Part shown: positions 1 through 8,771 of the stretch, piece by piece | How the letters are laid out: the number at the start of each line of letters is the position of its first letter | Position numbering within the stretch: position 1 is the first letter of the stretch | NCBI GenBank assembly: GCA_002842755.1 | Contig: PHDU01000031.1 | Span: 1-38,207 of the forward strand | Direction: 5' to 3' | Source: Bacteroidetes bacterium HGW-Bacteroidetes-1 | GTDB taxonomy: Bacteria > Bacteroidota > Bacteroidia > Bacteroidales > F082 | DNA: 38,207 nt | Position numbers and translations under genes: made by a program | Notes under the pieces: model-generated | The model's database searches: none | Told to the model about the DNA's origin: nothing | What the model saw: the letters and a program-made list of their open reading frames with translations, nothing else

Positions 1-2
1 AA

Positions 3-71
3 CAAAACCTAAATATTGAACGAAATGATTTCCATGGCGAATGGAACTACAAAATATCACCTAAATTGTAA
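3..71 (+). pseudogene. 3' end of a transposase, ISAzo13-like (partial at window edge)
   Basis: An open frame enters from the left edge and ends at a TAA at 69-71. Its last 22 residues include NIERNDFHGEWNYKISP. The phrase FHGEWNY followed by a short basic tail resembles, from memory, the C-terminus of ISAzo13/Rhodopirellula-type DDE transposases. Only the tail is visible, so I cannot tell whether the gene is intact upstream. The AT-rich 190 bp that follow should hold the right end of the element, but I could not assign a terminal inverted repeat or a target duplication without the other end. The family is suggested by one short motif only. Confidence 0.55.
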
Positions 72-262
72 ATGTTATTTATTGACAACTCCTTAGTGAA
101 TAATGAATAGTGTGAGAGAGCGTGCTATATAGCTAACATACAATAAGCTAATAAGACCAACTGTCTTTAACCTAACACCCTTTCAAATCAGATAACCAAC
201 AAAAGAATCGCTTAAAAAAGGAGGTTATAATAGGTATCCCAAATCAAAACCAATCCAACGAA

Positions 263-3070
263 TCAATTCTGTTCCTTCACAATTTTTTTTGTAACAAACC
301 TGCTTCCAGTATCAATTCGCAATAGGTAAATACCTGCAGGTTGCTCTTTTAAATCATTAACACTGAATTTAATTTCACCCTTTTCAAGCGTACCTTCGAA
401 AACATTTTTGATTTGCTGCCCAAAAGCATTGAAAAGATTTATCTTAAAAGATCCGTGCTCGGGTATGTCAACAAAAAAGTCAAATACCCCATTTGTTGGA
501 TTGGGAAAAATCCTCATCTCAGGAATCAAACCAGTCCCACCTTCATCAAGGCCTACAAAATCAGGAACTGCTATTTTTTTACTTGTATAAACCCTAAATT
601 CACCTGCATTTAAAAGAACATTTGCGCTCACATCAGTAACATCGAGTGAGTCTCCATCAAAATAACTATACCACATGCCTGCAAAATAAAACTGAGGATT
701 GATTTCTTTAGGAACAACATCAAAATTTGCCAATACTGCAACCGACATATCCTCATTATAAAGGTGAAGATTTTTTGTTATCGCATTTGCATTCATGGCA
801 AAATCACTGGTACTGAAAACAGGATGTGATTTTCTTAAGGCAATTAAATTACTATAATAGTGGTACAATAATCTTCGATCCCAATCCTGTTGATAGTTCC
901 AACGAATTGGTTTTGGACAAACGCGGCATGGGTCGTCAATAGAAACATCGTAGCCCAACTCTCCAAACTGCCAGATCATTTTTGGGCCGGGAACAAGAAG
1001 AAACATTGCAGCAGCTGCAGCATTGCGTTTGACAGCAATATTCAAATTGCGGGTATTGTGATTGGGATTACTTGTATTTCCATAGGTTTTATTCTTAAAC
1101 ATTTGTCTTTCTTCATCATGGCTCTCCATATATCCAACAAGATGAGGATTGTTCCATCCTCGTTTTTTATACGAAACCCATGATAAATCAGAATCAGAAG
1201 CATAACCCATTGTAGCCTGGCTATAGGCATGGTTCATATTCCCCCATATCATCATTCCATTTGAAGAAAGTTCCTTTTCTTCGGTATTGGGAGCAAAATG
1301 TTCAAGAATCACGTATGCCTTATCGTTAACCTCCCATATTTTATTTGCCATCCTGTTCAGAATCGCTATACGTGAAGCGTCATAACTGCTTCCATCTCCA
1401 ATGCGGTTTGAAAATCCTTTTGTAAAATCGAAACGATATCCATCCACTTTAAACTCCTCAATCCAGTAAGAATTTACCCTGTCGATGAAATTTTTGGTGT
1501 GGATACTTTCATGGTTAAAGTCATATCCCCAGCAATAAGGCGGGTGCGGACAAGAGGCATTGTACCAGGGGTTTTGGGCTGATGGTTGGCCCGAACCAGC
1601 ATCAAGATACATTTGAACCAAAGGCGATTGTCCGTATGAGTGATTTAGAACCATATCAATAATAACAGCTATTCCTCTTTTATGACACTCGTCAATAAAA
1701 CGCTTGTAGTCATCGATTGTACCATACGCTTTATCCGTAGCAAAATAAAAAGATGGATTATATCCCCACGAATCATTGCCTTCAAATTCGTTGATTGGCA
1801 TTAGTTCAATGGCATTAACACCAAGTCGCTGAAGATAGTCAAGCGTGTCGGTAACCGTTTTTATGAAGCGTGTTGCAACAAAATCACGAATGTGTAATTC
1901 GTAAATAATCAAGTCCCCTACTGCCGGAGGATCGAAACTCTCTGCCTCCCACTCATAAGGCAGTTGCGATGTTTGAAGTACAGAAACAATTCCACTTGTT
2001 TTACCTGTTGGATAAGGCTTAAGATTGGGATACGTACTCGATGATATATAAGGATCATTCCAGGGATCAAGAATTTTGTGCGTATAGGGATCAGCAATTC
2101 TTAATGAACCGTCAATAAAATATTGATATGCATACTCTTCACCATCCTCAAGCCCAGTCAGTTCAATCCAGTAACGAAAGGTGTCAGGTGTTCTTTTCAT
2201 ATAATTGGTTTCATCGAGCTCCCAGTTATTGAAATCGCCAATTGCAAATACATAGTTTTTGTAGGGAGCAAAAAGCGAAAGGATAACCGTTGAATCGTTG
2301 ATATAATTGACCCCATCAACAACATCTGCTGGAAGTGATTCTACAACCAGTGGAGGTCTTACAAAAATGAAAAAAGAATCAACAACAACTTCCTGATTGG
2401 CATAAGCAAAAGCTTTCACCCTAAATTGCCCTGCTTCAGCTGCCTGAATTGAGTATTCCAACTGATTACCTGTAGTTTGAGCCACTCTTTGATTGTTAAT
2501 TTTAAGAACAGTTGAGTCGGCATCCATTGAAGCCACAACAACAGGGATAATTTCACCCGGTTCAGCAAGCATTTGCTCCTGATCCGGCTGAATAAAACTT
2601 ACGTTGAGTCCACCTTCAAAAACATCATAATATATATCTCCATTCTGAGCAGTCTTTCCTTCAAGATAACTTCCTCCAACTTCTACTTCGCTTCTGAAAA
2701 CAAAAGCCATTTGAAGTATTGATTCATTGGACGGAACACCATAATAAGCACGAATATTAGGGCCAATCGTGAGTGTGTAAAGGTTGGTTGAGATTCTCGT
2801 CATCTTGGTTTCTGGAATATTAACTCCCCAATTTGCTACAACGTATTTCCAATCGGATCCACTGCTGCTGTTGTTGGTAATCACGCCGGTGTGAGCATAA
2901 ACATCACCACTATAACCTTCCAACCCGGCATTGCCTTCAGTTGCATCAAAAGTGATTACAACCTGCTGTTGATCGGTTGGAAAAGGAGGTTCAGCCGATA
3001 TAAGCTGTGCGCTAAGTCGCATGGAGCATAAGATAGCAAATGCAAGAAGTGGTAGAATGATACGTTTCAT
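263..3070 (-). CDS. Secreted alpha-amylase-family glycoside hydrolase (GH13) with T9SS sorting domain
   Basis: Starch- or glycogen-type alpha-glucan hydrolase expected outside the cell. Residues 1-22 form a signal peptide. About 25-240 are beta-rich accessory domains. About 255-330 is a CBM48-like domain (FAIGDFNNW). The GH13 barrel starts near 385 with GDLIIYELHIRDF. The four GH13 regions are intact: DMVLNH (472-477), GYRFD with the nucleophile Asp548, ILEHF with the acid Glu590, and ESHDE with Asp652. Residues 853-935 form a Por/type IX sorting domain (RIFPNPTNG, then PAGIYLLRI near the end), which in Bacteroidota directs export and surface attachment or release. No SusC/SusD pair is adjacent, so this is not a classical polysaccharide utilisation locus. 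The family is certain; the exact substrate (alpha-amylase versus pullulanase-like) is not. Confidence 0.93.
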   Translation of the reverse strand: MKRIILPLLAFAILCSMRLSAQLISAEPPFPTDQQQVVITFDATEGNAGLEGYSGDVYAHTGVITNNSSSGSDWKYVVANWGVNIPETKMTRISTNLYTLTIGPNIRAYYGVPSNESILQMAFVFRSEVEVGGSYLEGKTAQNGDIYYDVFEGGLNVSFIQPDQEQMLAEPGEIIPVVVASMDADSTVLKINNQRVAQTTGNQLEYSIQAAEAGQFRVKAFAYANQEVVVDSFFIFVRPPLVVESLPADVVDGVNYINDSTVILSLFAPYKNYVFAIGDFNNWELDETNYMKRTPDTFRYWIELTGLEDGEEYAYQYFIDGSLRIADPYTHKILDPWNDPYISSSTYPNLKPYPTGKTSGIVSVLQTSQLPYEWEAESFDPPAVGDLIIYELHIRDFVATRFIKTVTDTLDYLQRLGVNAIELMPINEFEGNDSWGYNPSFYFATDKAYGTIDDYKRFIDECHKRGIAVIIDMVLNHSYGQSPLVQMYLDAGSGQPSAQNPWYNASCPHPPYCWGYDFNHESIHTKNFIDRVNSYWIEEFKVDGYRFDFTKGFSNRIGDGSSYDASRIAILNRMANKIWEVNDKAYVILEHFAPNTEEKELSSNGMMIWGNMNHAYSQATMGYASDSDLSWVSYKKRGWNNPHLVGYMESHDEERQMFKNKTYGNTSNPNHNTRNLNIAVKRNAAAAAMFLLVPGPKMIWQFGELGYDVSIDDPCRVCPKPIRWNYQQDWDRRLLYHYYSNLIALRKSHPVFSTSDFAMNANAITKNLHLYNEDMSVAVLANFDVVPKEINPQFYFAGMWYSYFDGDSLDVTDVSANVLLNAGEFRVYTSKKIAVPDFVGLDEGGTGLIPEMRIFPNPTNGVFDFFVDIPEHGSFKINLFNAFGQQIKNVFEGTLEKGEIKFSVNDLKEQPAGIYLLRIDTGSRFVTKKIVKEQN

Positions 3071-3094
3071 TTATGAAATTTTTAAGTGATGTAT

Positions 3095-3102
3095 CAAAGA
3101 TA
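3095..3102 (-). promoter_or_regulatory. Putative -7 promoter box for the secreted amylase gene
   Basis: On the minus strand the sequence reads TATCTTTG, an exact match to the Bacteroidota -7 consensus TAnnTTTG. It lies 25 nt upstream of the ATG at 3070. I see no clear TTG at the -33 spacing, so the assignment rests on the -7 box and its position. Confidence 0.5.
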
Positions 3103-3164
3103 ACAAATATTGAACGTTAAAGGTTTAAAATATAATCACAAAGCCTTAAAAATCTATGCACAGG

Positions 3165-3200
3165 ATTGCAAAAAAAGCAGACTTTTTTTAGCCTGCTTTT
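3165..3200 (-). terminator. Intrinsic terminator of the GIN-domain gene
   Basis: Inverted repeat AAAAGCAG (3173-3180) and CTGCTTTT (3193-3200) with a 12-nt spacer. Read on the minus strand, the stem runs into seven T residues and lies 27 nt past the stop of the gene at 3227-4819, so it should end that transcript before the amylase gene. Confidence 0.7.
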
Positions 3201-3226
3201 CCAAATAAACAAAATTCGATAGTATG

Positions 3227-4819
3227 CTACCAACCACTCACCATGATTCCTACGGCAAAAGGATACAGCTCAGGACCTCTGTCTTTGATAAAAAGTGAAG
3301 TAATTCCATAATTCGCATAGAGATTAACAAACCCCCACCCCACTCGCACACTTGCATCAAGTTTAAAAGGTTGCTGTTGAAAACTATCAAAATCCTTAAC
3401 TATATTGCGATTTGTGTTGGATGGTGTGCGCATAATATCAGGGACCAAAACGTTTTGTGAATCACGTAAACGATATTCTTTGTTGGCCTCCTCAAAATAT
3501 ATTTTGGTGTGTGAGCTAAAGCGCCATCCGGCAACAACACCAGCAGCTATGTGTGCCTTTTCTTTCGTTTTGACTGATTTGGTCTGAAACTCAAGATACA
3601 ATGGCAATGTAAGATAGGCGTTTGTTAGTTTGCTTTTTCTAACATTAACCATATCCATATAATACCCAACAAATTGATTGTTTTCGCTGCGAACCATAAC
3701 GTTATCTGCGAACCTATAGTTATTCCAGGTGAGCCCTAAGCCACTCACGAGTCCAACATTACCACTTTTGTTGAGTGGGATATTTTGTTCATAAAAGTTG
3801 ATATTTACAGCAATACTTTTCTCCATTCTTTGATCAAGAAACTGAAGGTTATTGTCATAATTAAGATCGAAATCAGGGGTTAATAAGCCGTTGATGCCTA
3901 ATTCAACACCTGCCCAATGACCGTTAAATTTATGTTCTTTCTTGCGGGTCATGTTTACGTTCCCTTTTTCGTCCACTACCAACCGACGATTGCCTACGAC
4001 CACAACAGTAGAATCGCCATCGATCACCCTGACTTTCACATTGCCAACGTTTACGTTGACCGTGTCGCTATGCGATGATCCATGAACTTTTTCAATCCGG
4101 ACCTGCTGATCACTTTTAGATTCCATACTCGTAGGAGCCTGATCATATCTTAACTTTGAAGCCCCTGTCATTTCTGATGTAATATGCTCTTTTGCAAATA
4201 TATAAGCATCACTGGCTCCACTACCTTCAATTTGAGTAACATCTGTAACAAGGTTGTTGGCAATCAATTTTGACGCACCGCTCAGGCTGGCATCATGTGT
4301 AGTTGATGTTCCTGAAAGGGTAGCCCTGCTGGCACCTGAAAGTCGTGTCGTAGTATTGTCAAAATTTACATCAAGTACAATTCTTGATGCACCACTGGCA
4401 CACAATTCCAGATTCGATCCACTTAAAGTGTTCTCTGAAGTTATCTCAGATGCACCGGATACATCGATTAAGTTAATTATTGGTGAACTAACAGTTGCTG
4501 TTAGTTTTGAAGCTTTACGGATGCCTCTTGTAGTAAACTGAAGTATTCCGTTTTTGACTTCAATAGAAATTTCAGAAAAAAGATTTTCATCCGTTTCAAA
4601 ATAAACATGCTGTTCAGGGGCTTGTATAATAATAACTTTAATTGCACCACCAGCTTCTATGCCAGTAAAAGAAGGCAAATCATACGTTTTACCAGTTATG
4701 ATGCCATTTCCTGTTTTTTGAGCTGAAGCAGTTAAGGTTATAAACTGGATAAAAATGATAGCGAATAAAATTCTAAGTTTAAAGATTGTTTTCATGATAA
4801 TTTTTTTTAAGGTTTGCAT
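3227..4819 (-). CDS. GIN-domain (DUF2807) protein fused to an outer-membrane beta-barrel-like domain
   Basis: 530 residues. A hydrophobic signal peptide ends at TASAQ near residue 34. Residues about 40-235 are a DUF2807/GIN (head GIN) domain: FTGIEAGGAIKVIIIQAPEQ at the start, followed by repeated beta-strand turns carrying GAS motifs (DVSGASEI, CASGASRI, LSGASRA, LSGASKL), which suggest a right-handed beta-helix-like fold. Residues about 295-530 alternate hydrophobic and polar positions with aromatic ends (HWAGVELGINGL at the start, VGIMVSGW at the C-terminus), like a PorT/OmpW-type barrel. A second Met at residue 9 (4795) is the more likely start because it leaves a standard signal peptide. 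GIN domains have no established biochemical role; an envelope location is inferred. Confidence 0.8.
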   Translation of the reverse strand: MQTLKKIIMKTIFKLRILFAIIFIQFITLTASAQKTGNGIITGKTYDLPSFTGIEAGGAIKVIIIQAPEQHVYFETDENLFSEISIEVKNGILQFTTRGIRKASKLTATVSSPIINLIDVSGASEITSENTLSGSNLELCASGASRIVLDVNFDNTTTRLSGASRATLSGTSTTHDASLSGASKLIANNLVTDVTQIEGSGASDAYIFAKEHITSEMTGASKLRYDQAPTSMESKSDQQVRIEKVHGSSHSDTVNVNVGNVKVRVIDGDSTVVVVGNRRLVVDEKGNVNMTRKKEHKFNGHWAGVELGINGLLTPDFDLNYDNNLQFLDQRMEKSIAVNINFYEQNIPLNKSGNVGLVSGLGLTWNNYRFADNVMVRSENNQFVGYYMDMVNVRKSKLTNAYLTLPLYLEFQTKSVKTKEKAHIAAGVVAGWRFSSHTKIYFEEANKEYRLRDSQNVLVPDIMRTPSNTNRNIVKDFDSFQQQPFKLDASVRVGWGFVNLYANYGITSLFIKDRGPELYPFAVGIMVSGW

Positions 4820-5025
4820 TTATGACGTAAGCCAATCAAAAAATGTTACAGCGCAAAAAAAATAATTGATTCAATAAAAAATCTGTAACCAATTTCCATC
4901 CTGATTTTCATTCTTTTTGAAAAGATAGTCGTCCTTCAAATTGTCGATGAAGCCCATTCTTTAGATTGCTAAATAATTCTTTCTTGGATAGAACATTTAC
5001 ACAAGATTCATTCACGACTGCTTTG

Positions 5026-5033
5026 TACATTTG
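5026..5033 (+). promoter_or_regulatory. Putative -7 promoter box for the EamA transporter operon
   Basis: TACATTTG matches the Bacteroidota -7 consensus TAnnTTTG and ends 12 nt before the ATG at 5045, implying a very short leader. No convincing -33 TTG is visible at the usual distance. Confidence 0.45.
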
Positions 5034-5044
5034 CAGGAAAAAAA

Positions 5045-5899
5045 ATGCTTTACCTTTTTGCCTCCATTGTATTCTCTGCCCTGATATTGATTCTTTTCAG
5101 ATATTTCACCCGATTCGGCATTGACAATCTTCAGGCAATCATTGGCAATTATTTTATTGCAGCCATTATTGGATATATAGCATATCCCGGGTCTCCTGAT
5201 TTTCTTTCTATTACAAAACTCAGTTGGTTTCCAATGGCGGTTTTATTAGGTTTTATCTTTATAGGTGTGTTCTTTTTATTCGCACTCTCCTCACAGAAAG
5301 CAGGAGTTGCAGTTACAGCTGTTGCAAGTCGCATGTCGGTCGTAATTCCTGTTGCAGGAGGCTTCCTGCTTTTTGGTGAGCAGGCTACACTATTTAAAAT
5401 CATTGGAATCCTGATTGCGTTGCCTGCTTTCTATTTTACATTTAAAAATAAGCAAAAAATGAAATTCAATATTTCACTTGCATTGCTCCCTTTTTTCATT
5501 TTTTTAGGAACAGGCACCAATGATTTATTGATGAAATATACCGACCATCACTTTCTTACAAATGACTTATTTTTGTTGCTTGCAACCATATTCGCTTTTG
5601 CATTTATAATAGGATCAAGCGTATTGCTTATCAGACTTTACAAAAAGAAAACACAGTTGCATGTAAAGCATTTTGGTGCAGGGCTTGTCCTTGGACTTGT
5701 CAATTTCGGTTCTACCTATTATATGTTCAAGAGTATGGAATTTTTTGATAGTTCGGTCATGTTTCCAATACTTAATACAGGCGTGGTAAGCCTTGCAGCA
5801 CTGGCTGACTATTTATTGTTCAACGAGCGATTAAGCAGAACCAATTGGATTGGTATTCTGCTTGCCATCATTGCCATTATTTTTATATCATTGGGATGA
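5045..5899 (+). CDS. EamA/DMT-family transporter
   Basis: 284-residue inner-membrane protein made of about ten hydrophobic segments in two homologous halves, the EamA (drug/metabolite transporter) layout. The first half ends with GGFLLFGEQATLFKIIGILIAL and the second with DYLLFNERLSRTNWIGILLAI. These loop-E-loop repeats before the last helix of each half are typical of EamA domains. The substrate cannot be told from sequence; relatives export amino acids, metabolites or nucleotide sugars. The stop overlaps the start of the next gene (ATGA at 5896-5899), so the two are translationally coupled. Confidence 0.85.
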   Translation: MLYLFASIVFSALILILFRYFTRFGIDNLQAIIGNYFIAAIIGYIAYPGSPDFLSITKLSWFPMAVLLGFIFIGVFFLFALSSQKAGVAVTAVASRMSVVIPVAGGFLLFGEQATLFKIIGILIALPAFYFTFKNKQKMKFNISLALLPFFIFLGTGTNDLLMKYTDHHFLTNDLFLLLATIFAFAFIIGSSVLLIRLYKKKTQLHVKHFGAGLVLGLVNFGSTYYMFKSMEFFDSSVMFPILNTGVVSLAALADYLLFNERLSRTNWIGILLAIIAIIFISLG

Positions 5900-6510
5900 C
5901 AGAAAGTGACACATATAAAATAATTACCGCACCATCAGAAGGGTTGTATAAAGAAAAAGGCAGCAAGTTTATCAGCATTGCGATGCACGTAACTTCAGAA
6001 GAGGAGGTTAAAATTCAACTCGAAAAAATTAAGAAAGAATATTATACCGCCCGTCATCACTGCTATGCATATGTTCTTGAACCCGATAAACGATTGTTCA
6101 GAGCCAACGATGATGGTGAACCGTCGGGATCGGCCGGGAAACCAATTCTAAATCAGATTTACTCTTTTGAGCTAACAAATATTTTGGTGGTAGTGGTCAG
6201 GTATTTTGGTGGCACAAAGTTAGGGGTCAGCGGACTAGTTAACGCTTATAAAACCGCAACGAGAGAAGCACTGGCAATAGCACCAACAGAAATCAGAACA
6301 ATTGATGAAGTATATGCACTTTCTTTTCCATATCCACTCATGAACGAAGTGATGCGTATCACCAAAGAGGAAAATCTCCAGCAAATTAATCCGAAATTTG
6401 AACTTGATTGTTATTTTGAAATTAAATGCAGAAAAAATGATGTTGAAAAAATAATTGAAAAGTTCAAAAATATTTACGGACTAACAATAAAATACCTCCA
6501 AACCCTTTAG
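5896..6510 (+). CDS. YigZ/IMPACT-family protein
   Basis: 204 residues from the ATG at 5896, which sits inside the ATGA overlap with the transporter stop. The open frame extends 17 codons further upstream, but that part lies inside the transporter gene and is not conserved-looking. Family hallmarks: GLYKEKGSKFI near the N-terminus, ARHHCYAY, then DDGEPSGSAGKPIL and VVRYFGGTKLGVSGLVNAY. These match the UPF0029/IMPACT N-terminal domain. A ferredoxin-like DUF1949 domain fills the C-terminal third. E. coli YigZ has the same size and order. The biochemical role is not settled; eukaryotic IMPACT acts in translational control. Confidence 0.92.
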   Translation: MTESDTYKIITAPSEGLYKEKGSKFISIAMHVTSEEEVKIQLEKIKKEYYTARHHCYAYVLEPDKRLFRANDDGEPSGSAGKPILNQIYSFELTNILVVVVRYFGGTKLGVSGLVNAYKTATREALAIAPTEIRTIDEVYALSFPYPLMNEVMRITKEENLQQINPKFELDCYFEIKCRKNDVEKIIEKFKNIYGLTIKYLQTL

Positions 6511-6743
6511 CAATAAGCTCTTCAAAAAGATAACCGAAATCGGATAGGTATTTCCCATTTACAACGAATTTTTTTAATTGTCAATACAAAAAAAAGTTTT
6601 TTTTTAACTTTTTTTAATTCATTTTTGTTGAAAAGAATGCAACATTATTTGATCAGGTTAAAGCGAAGATAATCAGATAGTTTGCTTTAATTATAAAATC
6701 ATGGGTATTTAATTTTATTATAACTGATTGATTTACAATAAGA

Positions 6744-8180
6744 ATGAAAAAAAAGCATCACGAAGTGTGGGAAAAGTGTCTGGAAGTTATTAAGGATAAC
6801 ATCCACATTCAAAGCTTTAAAACATGGTTTGAGCCTATTGTACCAATTAAACTTGAAAACAATGTTCTTACCATACAGGTACCGAGCCAGTTTTTCTATG
6901 AATGGCTCGAAGAACATTATATTGTTTTATTAAAAAAAACAATTAAAAAGGAACTTGGCCCGGAAGGCAGACTTGAATACAGCATTATTATGGACAATAG
7001 CTATAGTTCAAGTGGCCCATTTGCAGTAAATTATCCCACAAGCAACCATAAAGCAACTAAAAACCCTTACGTTTCCATGCCTCTTGATCTCAATCGTGGT
7101 ACCTCTAAAGACATCCCAAATCCCTTCATAATTCCCGGGCTTAAGAAAATAAAAGTTGAATCGCAACTTGTCGAGAGTTACTCATTTGATAGTTTCATTG
7201 AAGGTGATTGTAACCGGCTTGCACGGTCAGCAGGTTACGCTGTTGCTGAAAATCCCGGTAAAACTGCTTTTAATCCATTGCTTATATTCAGTCCAACGGG
7301 TTTAGGTAAAACACATCTTGCACATGCCATTGGGCTTCAGGCTAAAAATAATTTTCCGGATAAAATAGTATTATATGTTCAAAGCGAACAATTTATAAAT
7401 CAATTTATAGAATCGGTTCGAAATAACAACCAAAACGACTTTGTTCACTTTTACCAGATGATCGATGTGTTAATTATCGACGACATTCAGTTTCTATCTG
7501 GAAAAGACAAAACTCAGGATGTTTTTTTCCATGTATTCAATCATTTACACCAAAACAGTAAACAACTTATTATAACCTGCGACAAGCCTCCTGTTGAGCT
7601 TAAAGGGATGGAACCCCGCCTGTTATCTCGATTTAAATGGGGTCTTTCTGCCGATCTGCAACTTCCCGATTTAGAGACAAGGACACTCATTTTGAAGAGG
7701 AAATTATACAACGATGGTATTGTAATCCCATCAGAAGTAATTGATTATCTCGCTCAATCCATTTCAACCAATGTACGCGAGATGGAAGGAGCGCTCATTT
7801 CTTTGATTGCTCAATCATCCCTCAACAAAAAGTCAATCACGCTTGACCTTGCGCGCCAAATGATTGATAAATTCATTAAAAATACAACGAAGGATATTTC
7901 TATTGATTTTATTCAAAAAATTGTTTGTGACTATTTCGGATTACCTGTAGATCAATTGAATACAAAGACACGTAAACGTGAAATTGTTCAGGCAAGACAA
8001 GTTGCAATGTATTTTTCAAAAAAACATACAAAATCTTCACTTGCTACTATTGGTCTTCAATGTGGCAACAAAGACCACGCAACAGTGTTACATGCATGTA
8101 AAACAATTGCAAATCTTATTGAAACGGATAAACAATTCCGGTCGAACGTTTTTGAAATTGATAAGAAGATTATTCAATAA
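6744..8180 (+). CDS. dnaA: Chromosomal replication initiator protein DnaA
   Basis: Binds DnaA boxes and melts the replication origin. 478 residues. Domain I is about 5-80 (WEKCLEVIKDNI, then FKTWFEPI). A linker follows to about 140. Domain III is an AAA+ ATPase with Walker A SPTGLGKTH (183-191), Walker B LIIDDIQF (243-250) and the box VII arginine in PRLLSRFKWG (291-300). Domain IV (about 380-478) is the DNA-binding domain with signature GNKDHATVLHACKTI (441-455). The residues before the Walker A core are SPTG rather than the more usual GGVG/GGTG, while GKTH is kept. It appears monocistronic with an AT-rich 233-bp upstream spacer. Confidence 0.97.
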   Translation: MKKKHHEVWEKCLEVIKDNIHIQSFKTWFEPIVPIKLENNVLTIQVPSQFFYEWLEEHYIVLLKKTIKKELGPEGRLEYSIIMDNSYSSSGPFAVNYPTSNHKATKNPYVSMPLDLNRGTSKDIPNPFIIPGLKKIKVESQLVESYSFDSFIEGDCNRLARSAGYAVAENPGKTAFNPLLIFSPTGLGKTHLAHAIGLQAKNNFPDKIVLYVQSEQFINQFIESVRNNNQNDFVHFYQMIDVLIIDDIQFLSGKDKTQDVFFHVFNHLHQNSKQLIITCDKPPVELKGMEPRLLSRFKWGLSADLQLPDLETRTLILKRKLYNDGIVIPSEVIDYLAQSISTNVREMEGALISLIAQSSLNKKSITLDLARQMIDKFIKNTTKDISIDFIQKIVCDYFGLPVDQLNTKTRKREIVQARQVAMYFSKKHTKSSLATIGLQCGNKDHATVLHACKTIANLIETDKQFRSNVFEIDKKIIQ

Positions 8181-8771
8181 CTCATTGTTATCTAAGATTG
8201 AAAAAGTCAGCAAGATTCTTTTCATTTGTACTTATTTTGAGATAACCCTTATCATAGTTCAGGCAAGTCTTGATTGATCAGAATAGGCTCTGCGTACTTT
8301 ATCTTGAGAATTTATTATTCAATCGAGTTCTTGGGCAAGTATCAGGACTTTTCTTCCACCATCGTTTCCTGCAAGACCCTCAAAAGGATTTGGTTGAGGA
8401 AGACCTTTTTGAATGACTTCAGAAAGAACAGTTTGAAAAGTTACTCCATTTTCTGAAAAATTATTCATCATATAGCTCAGTAAACCTGAAAAGCCTACCC
8501 TGCTTCAAGAAATTTTATCGAATCTATTATTGGCAGTCCTGCGCCAAAATTGGTTTCTTATTAAAAATTATCCGGTAATATTTCAAATCCAGAAGCAAAT
8601 TCGCATAAAATTGATAATTCTTTGTGTTATCTTCAGTCCCATCTTTGAAGAACACATCCTAGCACCTCATTTGTTGCACAACAAGTAATATTTAAGGAAA
8701 CGATCCACATCAGATTATGTTTTTTTGTATCTTCGTAACAATTGAAAAAAATAACTTAATACATTGACATT
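8181..8771. other. About 590-bp spacer after dnaA with no intact gene
   Basis: No recognisable gene, RNA or repeat. One plus-strand frame from 8258 to about 8574 runs for roughly 105 codons with a single TGA (after EEDLFE) and no start codon. A second short frame, 8274-8456, overlaps it. The amino-acid composition of the first frame (EEDLFE, then LQKEQFEKLLHFLKNY) looks protein-like, so a decayed gene is possible, but I recognise no family. The last 60 bp hold the leader of the phosphatase gene, including TATCTTCG, one base off the Bacteroidota -7 consensus. Confidence 0.35.

Noticed and set aside
4254-4541. Plus-strand 95-codon frame opposite the GIN-domain gene
   Set aside because: It is antisense to the repeated GAS-motif region; its composition follows from the repeats and there is no start signal.
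6511-6743. Replication origin upstream of dnaA
   Set aside because: The spacer is AT-rich with A and T runs, but I find no TTATCCACA-like DnaA box on either strand, so there is no support for oriC here.
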